This document shows, one piece after another, positions 37,192 through 48,856 of a stretch of 64,000 bases of DNA. The stretch covers positions 186,001 through 250,000 of the forward strand of contig KV419394.1 of assembly GCA_001630475.1 (NCBI GenBank). The letters run 5' to 3'. Source of the stretch: Sistotremastrum niveocremeum HHB9708 (lineage: Eukaryota; Basidiomycota; Agaricomycetes; Sistotremastrales; Sistotremastraceae). A program made the position numbers and the translations under genes. The notes beneath the pieces were generated by a model, which searched no databases, was not told where the DNA came from, and was given only the letters and a program-made list of their open reading frames with translations. Position 1 is the stretch's first letter. Each line of letters opens with the position of its first letter.

Positions 37192-37637
37192 TATTCCTCC
37201 CACTTTGCCCTGCAAATATGGCCTGACACGTCAGTGAATAAATCCTCCCTTTTTCTGCGACTTTCCTGCCACATCCGATGGCCGCCTTCCGAATAAGCGC
37301 CCAGAGCGCGCGGACCCTGAAAGACCCTGACTGCGCATCGTCATCCACCATCGCTTGCACTCTGGGCGCCCGGCTACGCGTCGAAACTCCGCAAGATTTA
37401 CATCATTGACTTTCCTTTCTTGTCTGGACCTGCTCCCGCTCAAATCTTCAACGATTTGGACCTCCCAAAGCCTCTGGACGTGTTATGGCGGAGTTCCAGC
37501 GGGGTTCCAATGCTTCCCAAAAGGTATAAAATGTTGATATTTTTCAATCTCCGCTTTCCCTAACTTGACCTGAACTTGTTCAGAGATAGTTCGGTAGCAT
37601 CGCCTACTACTTGCACGCTTTATAAGCATTTTATATT

Positions 37638-38375
37638 ATGTCTATTGTTCACATGACATATCTTCCAGGATCATTCGCTGAAGGTCATCCAGGCTCAGAG
37701 ATGACCGTCAACGCATTGTTCTTGTTCGTGGTGACTCTGCACGTCGTAAGTTGGCTTTCGTCATTCGCGTTGTATGACCTTGTCGCTGTTGCAGTTAAAC
37801 TCCTCGGAGTGGTATTCATCGTGTCCGCCTCCATCTCGTACCACCACCGTGTCAACGCCCTCATCGTGGCTGATGAGGTCGCTGATCATCGGCAGATGCA
37901 GATGGACACGGTGATTGCCCTCATCGACTCAACCACAGCAGCCCACTCTGGCGAGGTGGCTGTGCACAGTCAAATTCGTGAAGAATGCGATGTGCAAGTG
38001 GCGGTTCTCAATGCACTCTTAGAGCGCATCGAGGTCCTCGAGAAGATGAACGAGGTCAACAACAAGGTCGTCTCGAGGATGCAGGAGGACAATGAAGATG
38101 TTCGGAGAAGCCTCGAGAGGGGGGAGAAGGAGGCCTTGTGGTTGGAGAAGGCGGTGGAGGGTGATAAGGAGCGTGTGGTGGGTCTGGAGCTTGCGATTGT
38201 ACAGAGATTGGCTGATCTCACTGCTGTGGGTGTTCAGAAGCGTGAGCTTTTGGATTCCTTGGCTTCGGCCAAGCAGTCTTTGACCGCCGCTCGTGCAAGA
38301 GTGGAGCACTGGACTGGGAGGGGGGAGTTGTTCGAGGGCATGGCGGCCAAGGGGTATGCCTCGGGGTCGGCTTGA
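37638..38375 (+). CDS. Intronless membrane-anchored coiled-coil protein
   Basis: A single 245-codon exon, ATG 37638, stop 38373-38375. Two hydrophobic segments lie near residues 27-50 (ALFLFVVTLHVVSWLSSFAL) and 54-70 (VAVKLLGVVFIVSASI). The rest is a long heptad-rich coiled coil (LNALLERIEVLEKMNEVNNK, then GEKEALWLEKAVEGDKERVV). A TTTATAAG box lies about 25 bp upstream of the ATG, so the leader is very short. It lacks introns, unlike most neighbours. The likely form is a membrane protein with a cytosolic coiled coil. The family is not recognised. Confidence 0.68.
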   Translation: MSIVHMTYLPGSFAEGHPGSEMTVNALFLFVVTLHVVSWLSSFALYDLVAVAVKLLGVVFIVSASISYHHRVNALIVADEVADHRQMQMDTVIALIDSTTAAHSGEVAVHSQIREECDVQVAVLNALLERIEVLEKMNEVNNKVVSRMQEDNEDVRRSLERGEKEALWLEKAVEGDKERVVGLELAIVQRLADLTAVGVQKRELLDSLASAKQSLTAARARVEHWTGRGELFEGMAAKGYASGSA

Positions 38376-39342
38376 GTGGGGAGAGCCGCGGGGGAGGGGG
38401 CGACCCGGAGGCGGTGGTGCGTTTTCATGAAGGGGGGGACGCTTTGTTGAGCGCCTTCCCTTCATTCAATCCTACAAAGGTGAGTGCGCTGTCTACATCT
38501 CTCGATAAGCTTTACTAACTCTTTTATCTCTACATCCAAGCTACACAAGATAAGTCATTTAATCGTTCCATTCAATCATCTACTAACACACGTTGCAGAT
38601 CACCATTCCTTATCACGACATGGCGCATCAAGCGCGTCATGTCTTACATATATATATATACTACGTTGATACAGTGTACTTTTCTTCTTCTTCCTTCGCT
38701 GTCGGGGTCATTGTAACACCGCACGAATATAAGTTGAAGCCGCTCAGTGCGTGATTTTGAATGTTACGTCTGAGTGTAACACAATGAGGGCAATGAAACA
38801 GGTTCAAGAAATAACAAATAGCGATATATAATACATGAATGGACTCTATGGTAATGAATGACTACTGCCATATCAAATACTAGTAATGCTAGCGCTCAAG
38901 TGCATACCCAGAATGAGCACGAATAACCCGAGAGGCTGATAGCCCCATCACACCGGAGAGAACGGCTACTCAAATTGAGCGTCAACGTATCAGGAGAGAT
39001 GAAGAGTGAATGAAGAAGGGCAGTTGAAGTCCGGCAGTATTTACTTTCGGCACTTTCAATCTATGAGCGATGGTTCATGGGCACGAATGGAAGCACTTAC
39101 GATCCAATTTGGATAACTCTGTCCGAGAAGTAATCAGGGGTTAATGATCGACGACGATTTTGGATTATCAATTGTTGTATATGGAGGAATGACAGGAAAG
39201 TGATGTGATAGCGATTGTATTTGCAAGAAAGCGTCCAAGAAAACGGATATGTGTATGTGGCACGAGTGAAGACGCTGATTAGGATTGAATACATGTTTAC
39301 GAAGATATGGTCAAATAGCTCACAGTAGTATGCAGAACAATT
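38376..39342. other. Intergenic stretch
   Basis: About 1 kb: the 3' end of the coiled-coil gene, AT-rich sequence and a short TA repeat at 38648-38661. No gene is supported. Confidence 0.4.
38648..38661. repeat. Short (TA)n microsatellite
   Basis: An uninterrupted run of about seven TA units within AT-rich intergenic DNA. Confidence 0.8.
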
Positions 39343-39672
39343 CTATCGTTCCTTTTCCTCTTCGTCTTCGTCCCGGATTTCACTGGAATCGTTGAGGTCC
39401 AGGAGCGACATGGACCTCTCGTGCTGCTCGTACGGGAATATAACTGGTGTCGCCGGAGTAGACTAGATTGGGGAATTAGAAGATCCGCACGAATGCAGAG
39501 CGCGTATTCTTACGGTATCAGTTGCGGCTGCATTGCGGGTGGGCGCGACTTCACAGTAAAACGGTGCGGGGAAAAAGAATGGGTGTCGACGGAAAAGCGA
39601 CTGGACGTGAGGTGGAAATCGTCGAAGAGCGAGGACGAATTCTATTGAAGGGAAAGTCCAACATTTGCCCAT
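39343..39672 (-). CDS. Short protein, paralogue of the gene at 44997
   Basis: ATG 39672; exon 1 39514-39672, a 51-bp intron, exon 2 39343-39462; 92 residues. The N-terminus shares with the gene at 44997 the pattern PSIE-x-VLA-x-RR-x-PP, then Q-x-L-x-RRHP-x-FFPAP. The C-terminus shares SLLDLN and then ends in an acidic tail (SEIRDEDEEEKER). Arg/His/Phe-rich start and acidic end, no signal peptide, no known domain. Function unknown. The matching motifs in two separate genes make it likely that both are real. Confidence 0.62.
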
Positions 39673-42600
39673 TATCAGAACAGAATATTGAGCGAAATGT
39701 ATGTTGGAGGATTGCGAAGGAGCGGAAGAGAGAGTGGATGTCACGCTCAGGGAACGGGGGGAACGGAAGCAAGATATGGAAGTAAAAAGACCCCCTAATT
39801 TATAGCAGCGGTATTAGCTTCCGGATCGGGAGTGACCAGACATCGCGTCGATGGATATGGGCCAAGTACGATATCGGCGCAGTAGGTTATTTGAGAAGAC
39901 CTCGAAAGGCACAACTACACGATTTCCGGAAGAACTCGAACGTGAGAAAGACGGGTTTCGAGGGTGTTTTGATGGCATTGTCATGAGCGTCCCGATTGCC
40001 TTCCAAAGTCGAAACCCGCATCGGGAAGTTGTTCATATCGAGAATTGTGGGATGCCGTCGTCACCTACGAAAGTTGAATCGAGGAGCTTTGATAACACAA
40101 GATGAGTACAGGGTGTCCGAATAATAATATTGACTTGATTACCAGAACGCAACGGTTTGCCTGCGAAATTCGAGTAGTTCCAGCAAGTTTTGAATCGGAT
40201 GCCGTGGCCTTGAATCGAGGTACGGCCGTTATCAATCGACATGATAGAAGCTTCTTGAGAGAAAAAGCCACTGTCGATTTCTTGGACTGTCGATAAAGAG
40301 GACACGGCCGTGCCGACGATCTCAACACTGCCCTGCGATCGATTGGTCCCGAGCCCTGAAGATCTCAACGTCTCTCCCATCGACCATCGACCATCGTTAT
40401 CAACATGGCATATATTTCTTGCGTGTATTTCTGGTGCACTGGGTACATATTTAGTGTCCCGTAGGGTGACTCGACTTCGGCTATTGGGCGCTTACCGCAC
40501 TTTCTTCGTACTCTAACAGAGCTGGTAAACTCGCCAGGATATCCAATGATTTGACTTCAATAAGACCGTCTTTGAACCTCAAGAGTGGAAGCAAGACCTC
40601 TAAATTGCACTTCTTGAATCGTGAGGCCCATGCAAGCTTATGTGCGCCGCAATAAGGTTCCATCAAGACAAACAGGCTGAACAAGACGAGCTCGTCTTCA
40701 ATCAATGGTTCTAAGCAATGAAGACTGCAAGACTCACTTATGCTCTGGGATCCTGACTGACTCTGTTCTGCCCTTGTAACCTCTCGCTGCTTCGGACGGG
40801 GTGGTCAACACCATCTCTTCAATAATCCGGCAGTGTCAAAGTCAGCTATGACCCTGATAAAATGTTACTATATGCACCAAGAAGACATCAAGGAGCATTA
40901 GGACTTACCATTGATGGTCTAAGCTGCCCTATGAAACAGCCTGAAGGCCCCGTGCGCCAGGAAAGGCCAAAATGCCCCATCAAGAATCAAGAAATAATGG
41001 ATTCATCGCGAATGAGCCCACATATCATGGCTATGATCCTTCACGGCCGTACGTGCGTATCAGCCACTGCAAAATGGTGGCCGTAATGCTGCTGGCGTCC
41101 AGAGCAACGGCCCAGAGAACGAAATCGGTGATTGAAATCTGATCCCGTTTTTTTCGCCCGAGTTCCAAGCTCAGCCTCGTCCGACTCATTCGCGCTCTTC
41201 AATCGACAAGCCACGACTACGAAGACGCCTCTCAGACAGAGGGCGATCAACGAAACTATGACCGAAATAATCCGGGAGAAAAGGAGGTGGGGTGGCTTTT
41301 TGCGGAGTGGATGGAGGACATTCAGCCCTACATCAGCTCCTGTAGCCTCAAACCATCTCCTGGCTAACTCGAGCTGGACGACCCAAGAGATATTGCCCTA
41401 TGGATGATCCATCGCCCTTCACTCAGAAATCTCAAGGCTTCAACTCCACCAGACGTAGCCCGCCAACGACCGAGCGCCAGCCTTGCCTACCCTCTTTCCC
41501 AATGCCACGACAACCCAATCTCTATTAAGGACCTGGACCTCGAGCCTCTGGAGAAGTAGAGGAATGGAAAAAAGGCATAGGGGCCCTTCGGGGAATTTTT
41601 TATGGCGTCTCTAAAGCGAGGGCGTATGATACACCCGGAGGGCAAACGGTGGCTACAGGATTGCTGAACTTTCTATCCACCCTCTGAGTCCCTCAAATTT
41701 GGTCAGTCCACCACAGCTTCCCAAAGCTCAGTACCCCTGTCTTGCCCCTCTGTCAAAGGTTTCCATATCGCAGACCATCCGCTTCGCAACTAGCCTCACG
41801 AGCGTCTGCATCACTATCCCCCTCCCCTCGCACTTCATCCTGCCGATTTCAACGGCTTGCGTTCTGCTTTCATCTATGAGAAGCAACCTCACCTACACTT
41901 GCCTCCTGTATCGCCTGCTCGCTTCGCCATTCGAGCCACCTGCATCGACAATGCTCTACTCGATTCAAATTTCTTCCACGTCCATTCTTCCGTGGCGGTT
42001 TCTATCGAGAAAATCCATGCCACTCCCATCCGATGCTCACTCGGACTCCCCACGACCGCCCTGGCTACATCAATCGCAATTGCTAGCGAACTTATCAATC
42101 AACTCGAGCACGCTGACAAAAGCGGAACACATGAGAGGGATATAGAGCTGGTCTCATGCACAGAAAAACCTGACGAATGCTGTATAAACCAGAAACCCCG
42201 TAATTGATATCAATATTGCTCATGAGGCAACGCCCGAGATGCCCGAAAAAGCTCCGACATATAATTCCGCTGCTATAAACGCCACCGAGGCAGCTGCCTT
42301 CGGAATATAATCCGGCACCGGAAATGTCATTCCTCAGAGCTAGTATACACAGTACCCTACGAATGCCACGCCATGATGGGATGCTTATGCCGATTCGTTT
42401 TCTCTACTATAATGGGGATGGGTGTTTTCATATTCGTCGTGGAGGAATGCTATCGAACCGACAAGGTCGCGAACGAAGACATCTACAGACGCTTCTCCAA
42501 ACCTCCTCATGATTCAGTTGTGATAAATACTATCATAAATTCATTTTTGGGCATTCATTGAGTCGTGCCATTGGCATTTCAGAGCTCATCACAAGCTTTT

Positions 42601-42958
42601 CGAGCTGGTCGGACGCAGAGAGTCTGAAAAGCATGGAAGACAGAATACGTGCAGAGATTTCAAGCAGAGAGTGCAACACAGTCAAAGACAGGTAGAAAAG
42701 GCGTGGCATTGAGGAGCGATATATAATCATCCAGGAGTCCGACAACTTGAACGGGCAGAGAGAATGAACAGCTGGATAGACAGATAATACCGGAGCGGAG
42801 GTCAGAGAAAATACGAGATTTTTGTACCAGGATCTGCCGAGAGTACGATCATCAGGAGGCAGGCGACTGAATATAAGGCCAATCCGACCTGAAGTTTCAG
42901 CAGCAGCGTTATGAGTTTCCTTGGGACGGCTTGACGTTTCGTTTCGAGGATTCGAGTA
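39673..42958. other. Gene-poor stretch
   Basis: About 3.3 kb. 39673-40860 has only short frames. 41130-42210 is protein-like in changing frames and is listed separately. 42220-42800 has short frames with hydrophobic patches. No repeats with matching ends, transposase or RNA gene are seen. Confidence 0.35.
41130..42210 (+). pseudogene. Decayed or heavily spliced coding remnant
   Basis: Successive plus-strand segments look coding but in different frames: EVGWLFAEWMEDIQPYI near 41280, then DPRDIALWMIHRPSLRNLK, then VEEWKKGIGALRGIFYGVSK near 41560, then PARFAIRATCIDNALLDSNF near 41920 with an open frame to 42207. GT-AG introns do not connect them convincingly. I read it as a broken gene with several breaks. 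The family is unknown. Confidence 0.3.
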
Positions 42959-43719
42959 CTAGTAGAACGCAATTGATGACGCAGTCTCGAAGAAGAGACT
43001 ACATCCACTTGATTGCAGCCAAGCCACAGAGCTGGGCGAGCGACGAAGACAAACTTTGAATGAAAATCTTGAAAAGAATACAGACGACGTCTTGAAAGAA
43101 GAGATAAAGCGATTTCGTACCTGCAGTCGATCGCAGACGTTTGAATAGTCGACGGGTCAACTCCTGACCACCTTTTGAAGCTCTCCGTGCCACCTCCTCT
43201 GCCACGTCTCCCTACACTTCTGCTCCCCATGTCTTTTTTTGGCGGAGACCTATTCTTGATAGGTTCTGAACCCTGGCCATTGGATGACTGTATCGATATT
43301 GAAGTGAAAGAGCGGAGTGTGGCTGGGCTGCCTTGAGTTAAGGTGGCCCCACGCTTTGAGGCCCCGCTTGGCGAAAATAGTTCTTTCATCTGTGGAAGTA
43401 GCTTTGCTATAACTACCTGTGTGTTCTGCGGGTTGTCGATGTTGTTTGAGGTCGGAAAACCGTAGGGGCGGCCGGTCAATCCGAGGTGAGCGTTCTGGGG
43501 GCTCCACGGACTGAATTTGAGAATTTGCGACATCTCTTGTGAATTGAAGGTCGTTGCTGATTCCGAATTGCAGTCGATAGCGAAGGCGACATCCAAAGGA
43601 AAGGAAAGAGATGCTTTGGGGCAACTGAAGTCAGCCCGGAAGCAAAAAGAAATAAAGTTCGCAATTTACCGGCATTTCCATTCTTGCCGATCGTCCATCG
43701 CCAGCTGCTTCGTCGCCAT
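42959..43719 (-). CDS. Hypothetical basic Ser-rich protein, three exons
   Basis: ATG 43719 (MATKQLAMDDRQEWKCRCP); exon 1 43670-43719, a 45-bp intron, exon 2 43121-43624, a 53-bp intron, exon 3 42959-43067; 220 residues. If the second intron is retained the frame stays open to 42802. The centre has NTQVVIAKLLPQMKELF, then SPSGASKRGATLTQGSPATL, and an Arg/Gly patch (RSVGRRGRGGG) that could bind nucleic acid. No domain is recognised. Confidence 0.52.
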
Positions 43720-44996
43720 CGTCGTCGCCTGGCTACTGATAGCAGGAGGTTGTCCAGGTCATCACGGCCTTCATAAGATACTGTCTTTCGAGTTTTATGG
43801 GACAAGGTTTCGATATTTCAAATTCTGGCTTGAAAATCGCCTGAGACGGTCGATAATGGACCGAGCAGAGCTTCTTGGTGCAGAGCATTCTTCGGGCATG
43901 AATTTGAGGTGCGTCTTGATGTTTTGAGTGGCGATTCTCATCTTCCGAGCAGCATTTCAGTATAGATTCACTTGCAAGAGACCCAAATGCTTGAGGCGAT
44001 ATCCATTATTTTTTCCGTTGGTAGTCTCTCCAGTAGCTGCACCACCAAGGTCTTGGAGTCCCAAAGATCTCGATGGTCAGAAGGCTCATCAGCTCTTCTA
44101 GCATATCGACTTGCTTCTTAGTCCTGTCAACAATGCCCTGCTTGCAGTCGGGTCATGTCTTGCTATCTTCCGCTCTTCCTTCCAGAGTGGTCTTCACGTC
44201 TTGCTGTTTCGTTTCACGCATCATCTGCGTTCACATCCTTTCAAAGTTATATCAGTCAAACGACCTTTGTTATGGTTGAAGGTGAAGACCTGTTGGCGCC
44301 CGTCGGCCCTGAGTCATGCTCGCTCTTTCCCACGGCATCCTGATGGGACCAGATGGTCAATTACTGGTCTGAAGTAAGGAAACGAGGCACGCCCCAGGTT
44401 GTAGCAACTCAGGAATACGAAAGCATCGCCGAAGGGATGGCGTGGCCATGGATACGACTCAGCAAAGTTTACAACCAGCATGGGCTCCGTGTCGTCTGCG
44501 AGGCAAAAAGGTTCCGTCGAACCTGGGGGAGTCAGTTGTTGCCAGTGGACGAAATTCTTCTCGCGAGCTCGTTCAAATGACCTTCGCAAGAACTAGGAGC
44601 AAAAGTTGACACAATCGACCCTAGTTCGGTGCCAGTTGTGGTATCGGTCGGGACCTGGGATGGACCTTTGGAGGTATTCCACTCTGGTGCCGCATGACAG
44701 CATCGCGGATCCTGAGAAGAACGACGAGTTGCGGCCATCAAACCGACCTTCCAAACAGACAACGCCCCTTTCTGCCTATATGTGTTATGTCTTCGATTTC
44801 AGCAATATTCATTTTCTGCATTCATGAAAAATCGGTCCAAAATGAGGGTTGGCCGTATACGCGTATCGTGTTCGGAACTATAAAGTCGGACTCTAGGTAT
44901 GCTTGACCTGCTCTTCTACGTACTTCCATCACCTCCCCTCAATCTGGCCAGCGTCTCCTCTCTTCGCTCATTCATCTCGCTCAAAACTATCCCATC
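43720..44996. other. Intergenic stretch with a coding-like remnant
   Basis: 1.3 kb. 44353-44580 is an open plus-strand frame (EYESIAEGMAWPWIRLSKVY). The same frame past its stop remains protein-like to about 44697 (VPVVVSVGTWDGPLEVFHSG). This suggests a broken gene, family unknown. The last 150 bp are pyrimidine-rich and form the leader of the next gene. Confidence 0.3.
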
Positions 44997-45566
44997 ATGG
45001 GCTCTAGCAAACGGACATTACCTTCCATAGAGCTTGTTCTTGCTACTAGAAGATGGCCGCCCTACATCCAGCTTCTTCTCCGTCGTCATCCTGTATTTTT
45101 TCCGGCGCCTGTCTTCCGAGAGGTTGATTCTACACTGTTTTCGATACTCAACTCAATGCACTGACGCTCTCTTTTTGTCCCATTCGTAGCGCGACTCAGT
45201 GCCTGCTTTGGACAGAGCACAATATCCCGCCGCTCCAGTTCTCAGACCCCAACCTCTCCCCGAAACCGAAGATCTCACCAGCATATCCTTATTGGATTTG
45301 AACGAAACAGTCGATGGCGTCGAGGCCTCAGCTTCTACATCCCCCGAATCCATGGAAGCCGGGGTCGATGACACTCCGACACCTAGTGATAGCGAGAGCC
45401 CGACTACTTCTTCAGCTGACACGCCTGTTCTCGAAGAAGAGGATCCAGGCAAGCGGGAGGTCACTGTGAGACCTATCTTCATCTCATGGTAGATCAAATA
45501 CTGACCTCCCAATAGACTATCGCCTTGAGGATATCCCGCTACGTCGGTGACAACGCTCAGTCCTAG
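44997..45566 (+). CDS. Short protein, paralogue of the gene at 39343
   Basis: ATG 44997; exons 44997-45122, 45190-45465 and 45516-45566; 150 residues in agreeing phase. The first exon encodes PSIELVLATRRWPPYIQ, then RRHPVFFPAPVF, matching the gene at 39343-39672. SISLLDLNE recurs in the middle. The rest is Ser/Thr/Glu/Pro-rich and acidic, so probably disordered, and ends TIALRISRYVGDN. Compared with its paralogue it has an inserted disordered region and an extra last exon. No signal peptide or known domain. Function unknown. Confidence 0.68.
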
Positions 45567-46356
45567 ACATTCGCATACAAAACATATTCCCGCGACTCTG
45601 TCGCATTTCGTTCTTGCCTTCCTCCTCCTCCTCGTTTGTTGTTGGCCTGTATCATCTAATCATCCTTTCTTGGACATCGACTCCTGCTCTCCATAGTTCT
45701 CACTGTCCTCTCTGGTACATTCTCTTATTCACCCCGTACGTACAATCGCCTGTTGAACTCGCAGAATTGACTAACAATCATGTGGAGGCAGGCTCACTCG
45801 CGTCCGCATTAATACATAGTTTTCTTTGACACCTCTTCCTCACTGCGTCCTCTCAATCCTTTCGATCATCTGCCTGTCTACTTTGTACAAAACTTCTTGA
45901 AATATATTTGTTGTTCGTATACTTCTTCGGTCCAACCTCTGACCTCCGGATTCTCCCCATGTCAACGCCCCTCGGCTTGACAAATGCCCTATAATATATT
46001 GAGATCGTAATAAAAGAACGAGAATCTACAGGAGACCTAAGTGATGCACCGGATAAAACGAAGTAGTGAAATCTCGGTAAAGACTAATTACACACATGTT
46101 GACTGGAGTGATTCTGGAGATAGTAATAAAGATAACGGAAGTAGAGACGACCTAAACAATGTGCAGCGAAGATAGGATACCCGCGACAATTCCATGCCAC
46201 CGAACAGTATCGACGAACGAACGATAATTGTGGCACCGGATAGTGCGCTCAACATGTCCCGCTTGCCTCGTATTCAAGTCGGAGACATCGCAGCCTGAGA
46301 AGTTCTACCTGCAAAGTGCAACGTGAGTGATGTCGAAAACAGACGAGATTGTTTGT
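45567..46356. other. Intergenic stretch between convergent genes
   Basis: About 0.8 kb, CT-rich at first and AT-rich later. It carries the two 3' ends. No gene is supported. Confidence 0.4.
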
Positions 46357-47637
46357 TCACCTGAGAGTTTCACTAATCTTGGACATGAGCCAGGAGTTAG
46401 GCCTCATGTAGAGGACCATACATTCTGCCAAGGCTTTGAGTTGAAACAATTGATCGGGTATGGAGGTCCATTTGCCGAAAATCATCCGGTTGTGTGTTTT
46501 GAGGACGCGTTTCAGAAAACGTTTCTCGACTTTGCTCATCTTTACAGCTGGGATACTGTTCACGTATTCAAAGATGGCATCGTTTTCAGCCGCTTTCTGA
46601 AGCTTGAAGGGCGCATCTTCCCATTCTTTGAAGAGCCTTGAATAGAAAGTTCGTAGCCGCTTCACTTCGTGTGGGTTGCGACAATTGGCAAAGCCGTAGG
46701 GAATGAAGAATCGATAGTCGTCTCCGGCGTCGTGCCACGCTATGTAGCCCTTCAGTGACCAAATGGTCGAGGTCCATTGCGAGGGCGTCGAAAGGATCAG
46801 CTCGAATTCGGGAGGGAGGTCGCTCCGGTCTTCTGTCAGACCTTTACAATCCATAAGAGCAATGAGGGATGAGGTCCTGTAAGCTTCGCAGAACTCGTCG
46901 AAAGAAGATCGATGGATGAGATCCTGATATAGGTCGATAAGCCAGCAGTGTCTTGGCTCGTTGAAGACACAGTATCCGAACTCCAACCAGAGAGAACCTT
47001 CTGTATCCAAATTTGGTCCCCCAAGGGAGAGGACCGCGATGTAGAAGAGAAAGACGCGCTGCTTGTGCTTTGGCCAGCTCGCGACTCGGTTCTCCAGCTC
47101 CTTCTGGGTCTTCCCTTCGGCACCTCCGATGATCTTCCAGATCTGCTTATACACGTCCTCCATATAATTAGTCACGGCAGAGTAGTCCGTGAGAGGCTTA
47201 TTGCTGAAGACCTCGGGTCGCTGGATAAGCCAGCGGAAATTTTTACTGGACGCGTCTCTTCCAGACTTTTTGTAAAGCGCGACTATCTCTTCGAAAAGTT
47301 TGCCTTCGCGTTGCCATCTGTCCAGGGTGAGAGTTTTGACGCCGAGGTCTTTTAGAACTTCTTCATACACGGCGCCAAGGGCTTCGTACTCGGGATCCGT
47401 GACGAGCTTGGAAAAGCCGTAATCCTGTAGCGTCTCTTGGCCCATCTTAAGTTGTTTTCTGAAGACCGTCGCGGCGAGGTAGTCTGCGGACGTGACTTTG
47501 CGCCCAGGGTTGTCGCAGTCGACAATGTGGGCGCTCCAATCTTGATTCTGACATTTTTGGCTGCAATACGCTGCTCTCGCGCATCCTGTGCACGTCTTCT
47601 TCGTTGGGGTGGCACACACATCGCAAGTACGCGTCAT
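46357..47637 (-). CDS. MYND-finger protein A
   Basis: Intronless, 426 residues from ATG 47637; an upstream in-frame extension to 47676 lacks an ATG. MYND finger at residues 5-41 with all ligands (C5, C8, C16, C19, C25, C29, H37, C41). The rest is a long helical region typical of Agaricomycete MYND proteins of unknown function, including FDEFCEAYRTSSLIALMD and WSLKGYIAWHDAGDDYRFFI. It is a distant paralogue of the two plus-strand MYND genes here and diverges from the one at 48857. MYND fingers usually bind Pro-rich peptides. It has a C-terminal extension of about 25 residues compared with its relatives. Confidence 0.88.
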   Translation of the reverse strand: MTRTCDVCATPTKKTCTGCARAAYCSQKCQNQDWSAHIVDCDNPGRKVTSADYLAATVFRKQLKMGQETLQDYGFSKLVTDPEYEALGAVYEEVLKDLGVKTLTLDRWQREGKLFEEIVALYKKSGRDASSKNFRWLIQRPEVFSNKPLTDYSAVTNYMEDVYKQIWKIIGGAEGKTQKELENRVASWPKHKQRVFLFYIAVLSLGGPNLDTEGSLWLEFGYCVFNEPRHCWLIDLYQDLIHRSSFDEFCEAYRTSSLIALMDCKGLTEDRSDLPPEFELILSTPSQWTSTIWSLKGYIAWHDAGDDYRFFIPYGFANCRNPHEVKRLRTFYSRLFKEWEDAPFKLQKAAENDAIFEYVNSIPAVKMSKVEKRFLKRVLKTHNRMIFGKWTSIPDQLFQLKALAECMVLYMRPNSWLMSKISETLR

Positions 47638-48856
47638 GACGGACGAAAAAGTGTTAACAGGCTGAAACTGACGCAAACAAGGTAGTTAGTTTTGACTGTT
47701 TTGATGACATCGGTGATGGAAGATAGAACGTGGCTTACCTGCGACTAGGGTGGCTAAGTGATTGGCCAATTGGTGGAGGGGGTGTATCGGCTGAGTACCG
47801 TTCTGGAATATATGTGGCCAATGAAAGATATTGGGGAGGATGAGGATCCGTTGATGTGATGGATGTAAGGTAGGATTAAGTGCAGATTTAAAACGCGCAG
47901 ATCTATAGGATCATGTCGAAAATTAAGGGCGTTGAGCATCGACGTCAATTCCTGCTGGAGATGACGGAAAGACACACTTTGATATATTTTAATACATGTA
48001 GAATTTTTGAAGAGGCCGTAGGTTCCGTCGTTGAATATACAAGAATTTTTGTGACTGTGGTGGTCGTACAGGCGAGACAGCTTCAGCGCTAACGTTCTTG
48101 TCCCGGTTCCCTTGTCTGGCATTTCATGTGGGTCTTTCTCGCACTTCAAAAACTGCAGAACATACGCTTTTCAAATGCTCATCCAGTGTCTAGACTACGC
48201 TGAAGCATAGGAATGTGCACGTCAATACCTCGACCCTACGAAATTTTCACCTTGAGCCACAGGTCTGATTGCCTTCGCCTTGGATGTCTTCATGATTAAG
48301 CGCGTCGTTCAACTATGGCTGGCCTGCTATTCTAAGATAGCCTCTTACTCTTTGACGTCTTCCTGCGCGCTGGACTGAAAACCGCCCCCTTCTCGTCAAA
48401 AGCCATCTTACATGCGTCTCGGGCGCTTAGTTGCTCTTATTACGCTCTATCTTTGATCTTCTCGTCCTATTGAATGGATGGTCTGGGGATGTCTTCATCC
48501 CAATCAGAGCCGGAGGCGAGCCTGCAGGCCAGAAGCAGAGGAGAGGTCAGCTGCAGGGCTTCCCAAGTTCGATCTTTCCCACTCCTGTCGTGATATCGAT
48601 GCTATCGATATCGCACCGTTCCCGCATTTTGGTTTACGTCTCCTTTCAATTCAAGAGATTATATACTACGATCTCCGAACTGCGAGAGTTACTGGCCACT
48701 TGGTGATCGCCGTGCTCATCTGGCTTTCAGTCGTTGGCTTTCTGTATCGAAACTCTTGCGGCTGTTTGAAGGTGACGAGATTTACCTGATCGCAAAGTTT
48801 TATCTCCCTGATTCGAAGTCTCTTTAGCACATCAGAGAAACCGCATCTCACGAAAC
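47638..48856. promoter_or_regulatory. Divergent MYND A/B upstream region
   Basis: A 1.2-kb region between start codons of divergent MYND genes, matched by 50347-51533 in the second copy. It includes short frames that are conserved between the copies only because the DNA is duplicated. A leader intron ending just before 48857 is possible. Confidence 0.45.

Noticed and set aside
47754-48149. 131-codon minus frame upstream of MYND gene A
   Set aside because: It is matched by a weakly similar frame near 50372-50668 only because the noncoding DNA is duplicated; the two frames are not conserved as protein.
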